The notes: a model not told the origin generated them from the letters alone. A stretch of DNA of 6,492 nucleotides from Pedobacter sp. (GCA_030149995.1 JASLGV010000466.1:1-6492); one strand, 5' to 3'; shown: positions 1 to 6,346, counted from the first letter of the stretch. Translations and numbers: made by a program.

Positions 1-655
1 CAATTTCACGGTTGGCAATATATTTTTTCTTTTTGGAGGCAGAAGCTTTAAGCTCTTCGAAAAAGGGATGCCCGGAATAATAAACAATATGTGTTCTGGA
101 GTTATACTCGAAATAATCAAGCATGTATTTTAAGCGGTATCCCAGTGCCCTGTTCTCCACAATCAGAAAATCGTTTGATTTTACAGAAAGCAGGCTTTTG
201 GTCACATCAAAATCAACATCCAGTACCTGTGGGTTCAGAATCTTACATTGCCTCGAATTGGGTGTTTTGCCGATAAAAAATTCTTTAAACTGTTCAATAT
301 ACCTGGCGCGGTTCGGATCGGCACGGATTACAACCTCATTCAACTGAACCGTACTTCCCTTAAGCACCAGCTCCGTCTGGATGGATTTATCGGAAATTAT
401 AATGCTTTTTGAATAGGGGAGATAACCCACCATCTGTACAAGTAAATCGTAAGAGCCTGGTTTAAGGTTGCTGATCTTAAAACGACCGTCGTTATCGGCT
501 ACGGTTGATATTTTATAACCGCTGATGTAGATGCCTGCTCCCGGCAATGTTTCTTTATTGTCTCTAACAACACCACTAATTGAAAAGGTTTCCTGGCCGA
601 AAACCGACAGGGATAAGCATGCAACAAAGAGGGCCGCCAGAAGACTTTTGATCAT
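1..655 (-). CDS. Secreted carboxypeptidase-like regulatory-domain protein, C-terminus cut by window edge
   Basis: The frame is open from an ATG at 655-653 to the window edge, giving 218 codons, so only the N-terminal half or so is visible. It starts with a signal peptide (MIKSLLAALFVACLSLSVFGQ). Residues about 23-98 match the beta-sandwich carboxypeptidase regulatory-like fold common in Bacteroidota: a SGVVRD start, LPGAGIYISGYK, a DNDGRFKISNLKPGSYDL turn, and an ELVLKGSTVQLNEVVI end. A region of no known function follows, with DPNRARY, a CKILNP motif and NDFLIVENRALGYRLKY. The same blocks occur in the same order in the complete gene at 730-1968, and about half the aligned residues are identical by eye, so the two are tandem paralogues; the full protein is probably about 400 residues. 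No TonB-plug or peptidase motif is visible in this part. Function is unknown; an envelope or periplasmic location follows from the signal peptide. Confidence 0.88.
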   Translation of the reverse strand, partial: MIKSLLAALFVACLSLSVFGQETFSISGVVRDNKETLPGAGIYISGYKISTVADNDGRFKISNLKPGSYDLLVQMVGYLPYSKSIIISDKSIQTELVLKGSTVQLNEVVIRADPNRARYIEQFKEFFIGKTPNSRQCKILNPQVLDVDFDVTKSLLSVKSNDFLIVENRALGYRLKYMLDYFEYNSRTHIVYYSGHPFFEELKASASKKKKYIANREI

Positions 656-659
656 AAAA

Positions 660-667
660 CGAAAGTA
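660..667 (-). promoter_or_regulatory. Possible -7 element of the partial regulatory-domain gene
   Basis: The minus strand reads TACTTTCG, one mismatch from the Bacteroidota -7 consensus TAnnTTTG, and it ends only 4 nt before the ATG at 655. I find no convincing TTTG -33 box at the usual spacing. If real, the transcript would be leaderless or nearly so. The 74-bp gap between the two paralogues otherwise holds only AT-rich sequence and no clear terminator, so read-through from the upstream paralogue is an equally good explanation. Confidence 0.3.
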
Positions 668-729
668 CTAAAAGCAATAATATTTAGGAGCAGCAGTACA
701 CTTAATTTAACGTTTTTAACAATTTAAAC

Positions 730-1968
730 TCAGTTGTTTTGATCTGGTGCTGGTGGCTCATAATCTATAGGTACACTGTCAGCTACTTTTTCCCAACCCC
801 AATAACCTTCGTAAAGCATGCTTCGCGGATTGTATACCGTTCCATTTGCATAAAAATAAACCGGCCGGATCTGCAGATTAATTAACGATATCTGGTAATC
901 CGGTATATCGTGTGGTCGTGAAATGGAAAAGCCAGACTGGTTTCTGTAGGCTGGATCTTCTTTTTCTTTGGTATATATTATGTACAAAACTTCAGTAAAG
1001 TCGATTTTTTTGATCGAAACTGAATGCTCATGCAGGAGTGTGTCTGGCTGTACAACTGAACGATCAAGCGTAGTAATGTTCTTTGGTATTTTACGTTTTT
1101 GCAGCCAGTAGCTTAGCGAATCATCTTTTCCGATGGTGAAGGTATTTTTCTGTGCAATTTGTCTGGACGTTAATCGTTTAATATTAGCATTTATCAAACT
1201 ATCTGAAGGGCGTTGAGTATTCTCCCTTCTTATCAGTTTATGAATAATAAAGCCTTCTTCAGTTAGGCGGTTGTGGTAAAGTGCTGTGAAAAAATGTTGA
1301 GCAGATCCATTGTAAGCTTCCAGTCGTTTTTGTACCCATTTTTTCTTCCTTGATTTGCTGCCTTCTAATTCTTCATAATAAGGATATCCTTCATAAAAAA
1401 TGATCTTCTGGTTATAGTCATATAGAAAATCATTTACAAGGTATTTGATGCGGTAACCCAATGCCTTATTTTCAATAATTAAAAAATCATCTGTTTTAAC
1501 CCTTAAGGTACCGGTTTCCTTATCGTAGTCGATCTGGAGAATTTCCGGATTTAATATGGTACACAAACGGGCGTTGGTGGTAGTACCGAGAAAAAAGTCG
1601 CGGAATAGATTAACATAACGGTCCCGGTTCGGATCTGGTTTTATGGTTACTTCAGATAGCTGCGTCGTGCTTTCTTCCAGCACAATATCCAGTTTTACCG
1701 GTTTATCGGCAATCACTACATTCCGGTTAATGGCTTTATATCCGATTGACTGAAACAGAATATCGTAATTACCTGGTTTGAGACTTAATGTGTATGCTCC
1801 GGTATGGTCACTTACAGTTGCTATTTTATAACCACTAACATATACACCAACCCCCGGAAGCCCGATATTTTTGCGGTCTTTAACTGCACCGCTGAGAGAT
1901 AGGTTTTGCTGAGCCAGCACATGGACAAGGTTTAGTAATAAGAAACCGAGGAGAAGCATTTTTTTCAT
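730..1968 (-). CDS. Secreted carboxypeptidase-like regulatory-domain protein (412 aa)
   Basis: This is a complete ORF with an ATG at 1968 and a TGA at 730-732. Residues 1-20 (MKKMLLLGFLLLNLVHVLAQ) form a signal peptide. Residues about 24-97 are a carboxypeptidase-D regulatory-like domain: SGAVKDRKNIGLPGVGVYVSGYK, then a DHTGAYTLSLKPGNYDILFQ turn, then KLDIVLEESTTQLSEVTI. Regulatory domains of this type often precede TonB-dependent receptors, but here no plug or barrel follows. Residues 110-412 instead form a mixed region found in the neighbouring paralogue at least as far as that gene is visible, including DPNRDRYVN, CTILNPEIL and DDFLIIENKALGYRIKY, with a Pro-rich end. No catalytic motif is recognised. 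A role as an envelope protein is inferred from the signal peptide only. The gene directly follows a large palindrome that may be its operator, and it precedes its paralogue by 74 bp, so the two may be co-transcribed. Confidence 0.9.
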   Translation of the reverse strand: MKKMLLLGFLLLNLVHVLAQQNLSLSGAVKDRKNIGLPGVGVYVSGYKIATVSDHTGAYTLSLKPGNYDILFQSIGYKAINRNVVIADKPVKLDIVLEESTTQLSEVTIKPDPNRDRYVNLFRDFFLGTTTNARLCTILNPEILQIDYDKETGTLRVKTDDFLIIENKALGYRIKYLVNDFLYDYNQKIIFYEGYPYYEELEGSKSRKKKWVQKRLEAYNGSAQHFFTALYHNRLTEEGFIIHKLIRRENTQRPSDSLINANIKRLTSRQIAQKNTFTIGKDDSLSYWLQKRKIPKNITTLDRSVVQPDTLLHEHSVSIKKIDFTEVLYIIYTKEKEDPAYRNQSGFSISRPHDIPDYQISLINLQIRPVYFYANGTVYNPRSMLYEGYWGWEKVADSVPIDYEPPAPDQNN

Positions 1969-1969
1969 T

Positions 1970-2009
1970 AATGTAAATATAAACTAATTTGTTAGTTTAT
2001 ATTTACATT
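1970..2009. repeat. Perfect 18+18 bp inverted repeat in front of the 412-aa gene
   Basis: The left arm AATGTAAATATAAACTAA (1970-1987) and the right arm TTAGTTTATATTTACATT (1992-2009) are exact reverse complements separated by TTTG. The repeat begins 1 bp upstream of the start codon at 1968. On the plus strand it is followed by a T-rich tract (2010-2020, one C), so it has the form of a rho-independent terminator for plus-strand transcripts, although no plus-strand gene lies to its left. On the minus strand it covers the region expected to hold the promoter of the 412-aa gene, which fits an operator. Its core ACTAA-N4-TTAGT resembles the dyads at 6230-6270. Function is undecided. Confidence 0.85.
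1974..1981 (-). promoter_or_regulatory. Weak -7-like box inside the palindrome
   Basis: The minus strand reads TATATTTA, a one-base mismatch to TAnnTTTG, ending 5 nt before the ATG at 1968. No TTTG box is seen at the expected distance upstream, and AT-rich sequence gives such matches by chance. If it is the promoter, a protein bound to the palindrome would block it. Confidence 0.2.
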
Positions 2010-2092
2010 TTTCTTTTTTTATAAAAAGAGTACAGAAAAGAGGAGATTACCGAACGCAGGTTTTATATGTAGATCAGATATTTTCAGCTTAA

Positions 2093-2111
2093 GCATGTAT
2101 AATTATCATGC
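2093..2111. repeat. Short imperfect inverted repeat between recN and the 412-aa gene
   Basis: GCATG and CATGC flank the self-complementary core ATAATTAT, with one extra T on the left side. It lies about 40 bp beyond the recN stop. No T-tract follows on the minus strand, so it is a poor terminator candidate. The rest of the 181-bp gap holds the large palindrome and AT-rich sequence; I see no clear terminator for recN. Confidence 0.35.
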
Positions 2112-2149
2112 AGGGGAGCAGGTATATTAAAAGCTGCGGTCGCAATTAC

Positions 2150-3802
2150 TTAACCCAGCAACTCTTTTGCATTCTGAATAGCAGATGCACCCGGATTTTT
2201 ACCGCTGAGCATTTCTGCAATCACGGATATCCTTTCTTCGGGTTTAAGCTTTCGCATGCCGGTAGTGGTTTTATCAGCTTCATCACTTTTATAAACAAAA
2301 TAATGTGCACGGCCTTTGGCTGCAATTTGTGGCAAATGCGTAATGGATATGACCTGCATGTTATTGCCCAGCTCATCAATAACTTCACCTACTTTAAGGG
2401 CTGTTTCGCCCGAAATACCCGTATCTATTTCGTCAAAAATAATGGTTGGTAGGGCAGTATGTTTGGCAAGCAGTGCTTTAATGGAAAGCATTAACCTGGA
2501 TAACTCACCACCAGAGGCAACTTTGTTTACCGGCGCAGGTGCTTGCCCCAGATTGGCGCTAAACAGCAGCGTAATTTCATTTATCCCATCTTTCCCCAGC
2601 TGATCCCGTTTTTGGTGATTAAGTAATAACCGGGCATTGGGCATTCCCACCTTTTTTAACGTGGCAGCCGTTTGTTCTTCAACAAGGGTAATGGCCTTGC
2701 TGCGGTTATCGCTTAATTGATTGGCCAGTGCTAAGAGCGACTGACTAAGTTGCTGGTTTTCTGCTTGTAATTTTTCTATTTGCTCGTCAGAAGAAACCAG
2801 CTGGTTTAAATTCTGTTCAAGTTGTTGTTGCAGGGCCAGCAATTCGGCATTGCCTGCTACTTTATGCTTTTGTTGCAAGGCATAAAGCAGATCAAGGCGC
2901 TGGTTAATAATTTCCAACCTGTCTGCACTGTGCAGCGTATTTTCTTCTATATGAGAAATTTCTGAAGCAATATCTTTTATTTCAATAATCGACGAACGTA
3001 ACCGCTCATATAAGGATGCGACCGATGGGTCGAACTTTTCAATGCTTTGTAATTGTAACTGTGCTTCTTTTAAAAGCAGGAGGGCAGCTGGTTCAGCATC
3101 GGCAAGCAAGCCGGCACTGTTTAACAAAGCTCTTTTAATGGTTTCGGCATGTGTTAAGCGCTCTAATTCCTGCTCAAGTGTTTCCTGTTCATCTTCTTGC
3201 AATTGAGCAGCTTCGAGTTCATTAAATAAGAACTGTTCGTAATCCTTTCTGCTGCGTGCTTCGTCTGCTTCGGCCCGTAATTTCTTTAAACGTGATGTAT
3301 TCTGAGTGAGTTTTTTAAAACCGCTCCGGTAAGTGCTGAGTAAATCCTGGTGATCAGACAATGCATCTACGATGAGCAACTGAAAATCCGCATCATTTAT
3401 TTCTTGTGTCGCATGCTGAGAGTGAATATCAATAAGCTTTTCGCCAATCAGCTTTAAAGTAGAAAGATTAACGGGGGTATCGTTTATAAATGCCCTCGAT
3501 TTTCCATCAATGGAAATCTCGCGACGTAAAATACTTTCGTTTGCAAAATCAAGATCATTTTCTTCGAACAGCGATTTTAAATTTTCCTGGCCCAGCAAAA
3601 AAGTGCCTTCAATTACACATTTTTTATCCTGGTTAAAGAAATACTTACTTTCGGCACGCTGCCCGAGTATCAACGATAAGGCACCCAATACAATTGATTT
3701 ACCTGCACCGGTTTCGCCGGTAATAATGTTCAGGCCTTTATCAAATTCAATATCGAGGCTGTTAATTAATGCGTAATTACGTATAGAAAGTTTTTGTAGC
3801 AT
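2150..3802 (-). CDS. recN: DNA repair ATPase RecN
   Basis: A complete 550-residue protein, the usual RecN length. RecN is an SMC-like cytoplasmic ATPase that acts early in recombinational repair of double-strand breaks. The N-terminal ATPase half has the Walker A GETGAGKS at residues 29-36 and the family block LIDIHSQHATQ near 123-133. Residues about 155-375 are rich in Glu, Gln, Leu and Lys and form the coiled-coil arms. The C-terminal half has the ABC signature ASGGELSR (429-436), the Walker B TIIFDEID (453-460) followed by TGISGETA, and the H-loop ITHLPQIAA (487-495). All ATPase motifs are intact. The start MLQKLSIRNYALI is the typical RecN N-terminus. The gene is separated from the M56 unit by a terminator and appears to have its own promoter. 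A link with the regulatory genes on either side is not indicated. Confidence 0.97.
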   Translation of the reverse strand: MLQKLSIRNYALINSLDIEFDKGLNIITGETGAGKSIVLGALSLILGQRAESKYFFNQDKKCVIEGTFLLGQENLKSLFEENDLDFANESILRREISIDGKSRAFINDTPVNLSTLKLIGEKLIDIHSQHATQEINDADFQLLIVDALSDHQDLLSTYRSGFKKLTQNTSRLKKLRAEADEARSRKDYEQFLFNELEAAQLQEDEQETLEQELERLTHAETIKRALLNSAGLLADAEPAALLLLKEAQLQLQSIEKFDPSVASLYERLRSSIIEIKDIASEISHIEENTLHSADRLEIINQRLDLLYALQQKHKVAGNAELLALQQQLEQNLNQLVSSDEQIEKLQAENQQLSQSLLALANQLSDNRSKAITLVEEQTAATLKKVGMPNARLLLNHQKRDQLGKDGINEITLLFSANLGQAPAPVNKVASGGELSRLMLSIKALLAKHTALPTIIFDEIDTGISGETALKVGEVIDELGNNMQVISITHLPQIAAKGRAHYFVYKSDEADKTTTGMRKLKPEERISVIAEMLSGKNPGASAIQNAKELLG

Positions 3803-3810
3803 AGCTACTG

Positions 3811-3818
3811 CGAAAATA
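3811..3818 (-). promoter_or_regulatory. Candidate -7 element for recN
   Basis: The minus strand reads TATTTTCG, one mismatch from the Bacteroidota TAnnTTTG box, 8 nt before the recN ATG. A clear TTTG -33 box is missing; the upstream sequence is T-rich. A promoter somewhere in 3803-3920 is expected because a terminator precedes this stretch. No SOS-type operator was recognised. Confidence 0.4.
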
Positions 3819-3920
3819 AGTAAAAATCGGCTAAAACATTTATATATGCAGTTACCTTGTTTTAAAATTAAAATAAATTTTAAGCAGACCTCTATCAGTA
3901 AGAAGGAAATACTTTTTAAA

Positions 3921-3950
3921 TAAAAAAGGGTAAGAAAAAAAATCTTACCC
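3921..3950 (-). terminator. Rho-independent terminator of the BlaI-M56 unit
   Basis: GGGTAAGA (3928-3935) and TCTTACCC (3943-3950) form a perfect 8-bp stem around a 7-nt loop. On the minus strand the stem is followed directly by TTTTTTA (3927-3921). It lies 22 bp beyond the stop codon of the M56 gene. There is no T-tract on the other side, so it acts on leftward transcripts only and insulates recN. Confidence 0.93.
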
Positions 3951-3972
3951 CAAATTATGGTGGTTGTTTGGT

Positions 3973-5766
3973 TTATTTAATAACGGTAGCTTCTTTATCT
4001 GCGCCTGGTTTTATCACTTTAGAACTGGGTACGTTAAGTAAGATTTCCAATGCTTCTTCTCCTTTGAGTTTAGGCAATATTTTCAGCGCTGGCAGATCAT
4101 CTATACGGATGTATTTGACATTGGCAGAAGTAATATTTGGTAAGAGGCTTGTAAGCACTTTTATGTCGTTGTTCATCAGCAAAGTTGTTTTATCTGTTTT
4201 ATATCCTTTTTGCTTTTTCAACTCTTCCAGTTCCTGTTCAAATTTCTTTTTCATTGCCTGATACTCGGGAGATTGCATCAGTTCTATGTTTTCTTTTAAT
4301 TTTTGACGTAATATTTCCGCTTCATTTTTTTGGAGAATGGCATTGTTCCTTTGCTGGCGGATCAGGTTTAGATTCTTTTCAGTAAGATTATATTTTTGAA
4401 CCGATTCTATCGCATTTTTTCTGATATCGGTCAGTTTTTCCATAAATGCCAGGGTTAGAACATTTTTCTTAATGGAGGCAAGCAGCGCGGTATCTTGTCT
4501 GAGCTTTAAGGAATCGAGTATTATGTTTATGCCCTGTGTGTTAGCGGGGCTTTCACTATATAAATTTCTTTTAATGCTATCCGGAACTTCTTTTAAAGAA
4601 TTGTATTCTGTTTTGTTCCCTTTAGGATCGATGGTTACAATCTTAATTTTAGTCTTTTTAAGGGTATCTGTAAAAACTACATTTTGTTTTTTAAATGCTT
4701 GTGTCACCTGTTGTACCGGTCCAACCAATTTTATATTGCTGGTGGTTTTGCTTACCGCATGCTCTTTTTTCACGGCCGGATTAATCCAGGCGAGCGAAAA
4801 CAAACAGGCAATACCCAGTGTGATGGCAGCCATTTGTTGTTTGGTATTTAAATAATTTGTTTTCATATTGGTTATTCTTTTAATTCGCTGGTATAGATTC
4901 TGGTTTTTACCGGTTGCTGCAAGTGCATATGCAGGACTTGATTTATCTTTTAAAAGCTCGAGTTTTAGCAAAGCGTGCGCATAATTCAGCGGCTTACCGC
5001 TTAATTTTAGCACCAGGTCATCGCAGGCATGTTCACGTTCAAGGTGAATAAAACGTCCGGTCATCCACACAAAAGGATTGAAGAATAACAAGGTTTCGAT
5101 AATGGTTTTAATCAGGTTTAGTAAGAAATCATTGCGGCGGATGTGTGAAATTTCATGTATTAAAATGGCTTCAACCTGGTTGTTGTCCAATTGATTGACC
5201 AAAGCAACGGGGAATAAAACAACTGGTTTTAAGTAACCGATTACAAGCGGTACATTTACAATATTAGATATTTTAAAGGTTACGATTCTGCGGATACCTA
5301 ATTGTTGCAGTACCCCGGTAAAAATAACCTTCCAGTCTTCAGGAACGTTCCGCAAGCCCCGTTGTTTAAAAGTATGAAGCTTGTTATACCCTTTAACAAT
5401 AATGAACAATTGCAGAAAGATACCCAATATATAAAAGATAAAAATAACCGGGAAATACTGCTCCGCCTTACTGCTGAAATCAGAAGGCATGTCATTTAGA
5501 TGCGGAACAAACAACATGTTTTGGGTATTGTAATCAATTGACCGGGCAGAAAGATAAGGCCATATGTGCTCACTGAAACTGTATATAAAACAGCTAAACA
5601 TGGCTACAATAGATCCATAAGCAAGATTGTGTTTATACCGCGCAGCCATTTTAGGAAAACAAAATAAAATTAAAAGCAGTAAGCCGTATATAAGAGCACT
5701 TTGCCAAAGGGTGTTTAAGATGCTCCAGCCAAATGCGCTGATAAAGGGTTTTAATAGAGTTTCCAT
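3973..5766 (-). CDS. M56 family (BlaR1/MecR1-type) membrane metallopeptidase
   Basis: A complete 597-residue integral membrane protein. The zinc protease motif HEISH is at residues 204-208, in the context ILIHEISHIRRND. The downstream LEREHACDD (242-250) supplies the probable third ligand, a glutamate, as in the BlaR1 family. Membrane segments lie at about 14-37, 48-64, 106-124 and 312-329, with the protease domain between the third and fourth, the BlaR1 layout. In BlaR1 a penicillin-binding sensor follows the last segment. Here residues 330-597 carry no such domain: a Thr/Lys-rich stretch comes first, then a coiled-coil-like region (about 440-520), then a short end rich in Leu, Lys and Ile. 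The likely role, from family knowledge, is to sense an unknown envelope signal and inactivate the repressor encoded 85 bp upstream. Co-transcription with that repressor is inferred from spacing, order and the shared terminator. Confidence 0.93.
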   Translation of the reverse strand: METLLKPFISAFGWSILNTLWQSALIYGLLLLILFCFPKMAARYKHNLAYGSIVAMFSCFIYSFSEHIWPYLSARSIDYNTQNMLFVPHLNDMPSDFSSKAEQYFPVIFIFYILGIFLQLFIIVKGYNKLHTFKQRGLRNVPEDWKVIFTGVLQQLGIRRIVTFKISNIVNVPLVIGYLKPVVLFPVALVNQLDNNQVEAILIHEISHIRRNDFLLNLIKTIIETLLFFNPFVWMTGRFIHLEREHACDDLVLKLSGKPLNYAHALLKLELLKDKSSPAYALAATGKNQNLYQRIKRITNMKTNYLNTKQQMAAITLGIACLFSLAWINPAVKKEHAVSKTTSNIKLVGPVQQVTQAFKKQNVVFTDTLKKTKIKIVTIDPKGNKTEYNSLKEVPDSIKRNLYSESPANTQGINIILDSLKLRQDTALLASIKKNVLTLAFMEKLTDIRKNAIESVQKYNLTEKNLNLIRQQRNNAILQKNEAEILRQKLKENIELMQSPEYQAMKKKFEQELEELKKQKGYKTDKTTLLMNNDIKVLTSLLPNITSANVKYIRIDDLPALKILPKLKGEEALEILLNVPSSKVIKPGADKEATVIK

Positions 5767-5786
5767 AAAGGTTTTTTTAGTTCAAC

Positions 5787-5800
5787 TGAGCCGGGGCTCA
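5787..5800. repeat. GC-rich hairpin between the repressor and M56 genes
   Basis: TGAGCCGGGGCTCA folds into a 5-6 bp stem with a tiny loop, in an otherwise AT-rich 85-bp intercistronic gap. It lies 20 bp before the M56 ATG on the minus strand. The minus-strand sequence after it is A-rich, not T-rich, so it is not a standard terminator of the repressor message. It could affect message processing or M56 translation; this is speculation. Confidence 0.5.
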
Positions 5801-5851
5801 ACATTAATTTTTACTTTTTAGGCTAACACCGCACTTATCAACCTTTGGGCC

Positions 5852-6220
5852 TTATTTTAAACTGTCTAAATATTTTTTGATCTCCTCAATTTCATCTGCG
5901 CTTGCCTGGTGATTGCCGAGAGCCTGCATAACCAGACGCGAAGCAGAACCATTAAATACTGTATCAATCAGTTTGTGAACGAGTTGTTTTTCAGTATGAT
6001 CGCGGTTGATCAAAGCTTTGTATATGTGCGTCTTCTGATTGGTATCCCGTTCCACCATTTTCTTTTCGTGCATAATCTGCATGAGCTTCAGGGTAGTTGT
6101 ATAACCGCTGTCTTTTTTATTCAAGGTTTCATGCACCTCTCTTACCGTAGCCTGCTGCTTTTCCCAAAGAACCTGCAGGATTTCCATTTCGCCTTCTGTT
6201 GGTTTGATACTCTTACTCAT
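5852..6220 (-). CDS. BlaI/MecI/CopY family transcriptional repressor
   Basis: A complete 122-residue cytoplasmic DNA-binding protein, the normal length for the family. Residues 5-70 are the winged helix: IKPTEGEMEILQVLWEKQ, then TVREVHETL, then the recognition segment GYTTTLKLMQIMHEKKMVER (39-58), then the wing ending HIYKALINR. Residues 75-122 form the dimerisation part, with the family block VFNGSASRLVMQAL and a terminal acidic-basic helix. It binds DNA as a dimer and represses its targets until cleaved or released after M56 signalling. Two inverted repeats in its own promoter point to autoregulation. S. aureus BlaI is cut at an Asn-Phe bond; no Asn-Phe dipeptide exists in this protein, so any cleavage site must differ. 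The symbol blaI is not given because nothing here ties it to beta-lactamase control. Confidence 0.94.
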   Translation of the reverse strand: MSKSIKPTEGEMEILQVLWEKQQATVREVHETLNKKDSGYTTTLKLMQIMHEKKMVERDTNQKTHIYKALINRDHTEKQLVHKLIDTVFNGSASRLVMQALGNHQASADEIEEIKKYLDSLK

Positions 6221-6229
6221 TATGTTGTT

Positions 6230-6247
6230 ATACGAATTGTTTCGTAT
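6230..6247. promoter_or_regulatory. Operator dyad 1 of the BlaI-type repressor
   Basis: ATACGAA-TTGT-TTCGTAT is a perfect 7-bp inverted repeat with a 4-bp spacer. It lies just downstream of the -7 box and covers the expected transcription start, 9 bp before the repressor's ATG. The near-identical second dyad is centred 24 bp away. Binding by the encoded repressor is inferred from position and family habit. Confidence 0.75.
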
Positions 6248-6248
6248 T

Positions 6249-6279
6249 CAAATGTACGAACTTGTTCGTAACAAACAAA
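6249..6279 (-). promoter_or_regulatory. Promoter of the BlaI-M56 unit
   Basis: The minus strand holds TTTG (6279-6276), a 19-bp spacer, then TACATTTG (6256-6249), an exact match to the Bacteroidota primary sigma factor pattern TTTG-N19-TAnnTTTG. The start codon follows 28 nt after the -7 box, with no Shine-Dalgarno sequence, as is usual in the phylum. Confidence 0.8.
6255..6270. promoter_or_regulatory. Operator dyad 2 of the BlaI-type repressor
   Basis: TACGAA-CTTG-TTCGTA is a perfect 6-bp inverted repeat with a 4-bp spacer. It fills most of the space between the -33 and -7 boxes and overlaps the TA of the -7 box. A protein bound here would exclude RNA polymerase. With dyad 1 it forms a tandem operator on one promoter. 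Confidence 0.75.
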
Positions 6280-6330
6280 TGTTTTTGAAAAATTTAACAA
6301 ATTTTAAGAATTGAGGAAAGAATAGGGGAG

Positions 6331-6346
6331 ATGTCTATATAGACAT
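6331..6346. repeat. 16-bp perfect palindrome between the repressor and the upstream gene
   Basis: ATGTCTATATAGACAT is fully self-complementary with no spacer. It lies about 50 bp upstream of the -33 box of the BlaI-M56 promoter and about 90 bp beyond the stop of the gene at the right edge. No T-tract adjoins it, so it is a protein-binding site candidate and not a terminator. It does not share the TACGAA half-site. Confidence 0.55.

Noticed and set aside
91..347. Two overlapping plus-strand open frames at the left edge
   Set aside because: Both are antisense to the partial regulatory-domain gene, whose minus-strand frame matches its paralogue block by block.
617..655. Possible lipobox (FVAC) in the signal peptide of the partial gene
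   Set aside because: The -3 residue is Phe and not Leu, the cysteine sits inside the hydrophobic core, and a standard signal peptidase site ending near FGQ fits better.
2108..2603. Plus-strand open frames over the 3' part of recN
   Set aside because: They are antisense to the conserved ATPase motifs of RecN and have no independent support.
4465..4476. SIKK in the M56 C-terminal region, which fits the SxxK pattern of penicillin-binding sensors
   Set aside because: The four-residue pattern is common by chance, and no matching SxN or KTG motif or surrounding fold is seen.
4472..4855. 127-codon plus-strand open frame with hydrophobic stretches
   Set aside because: It lies fully antisense to the M56 coding region, has no promoter or start context, and its hydrophobicity follows from the opposite strand's codons.
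5909..6271. 120-codon plus-strand open frame opposite the BlaI-type gene
   Set aside because: It is the antisense shadow of a clear winged-helix repressor gene and its promoter; its translation has no domain-like features.
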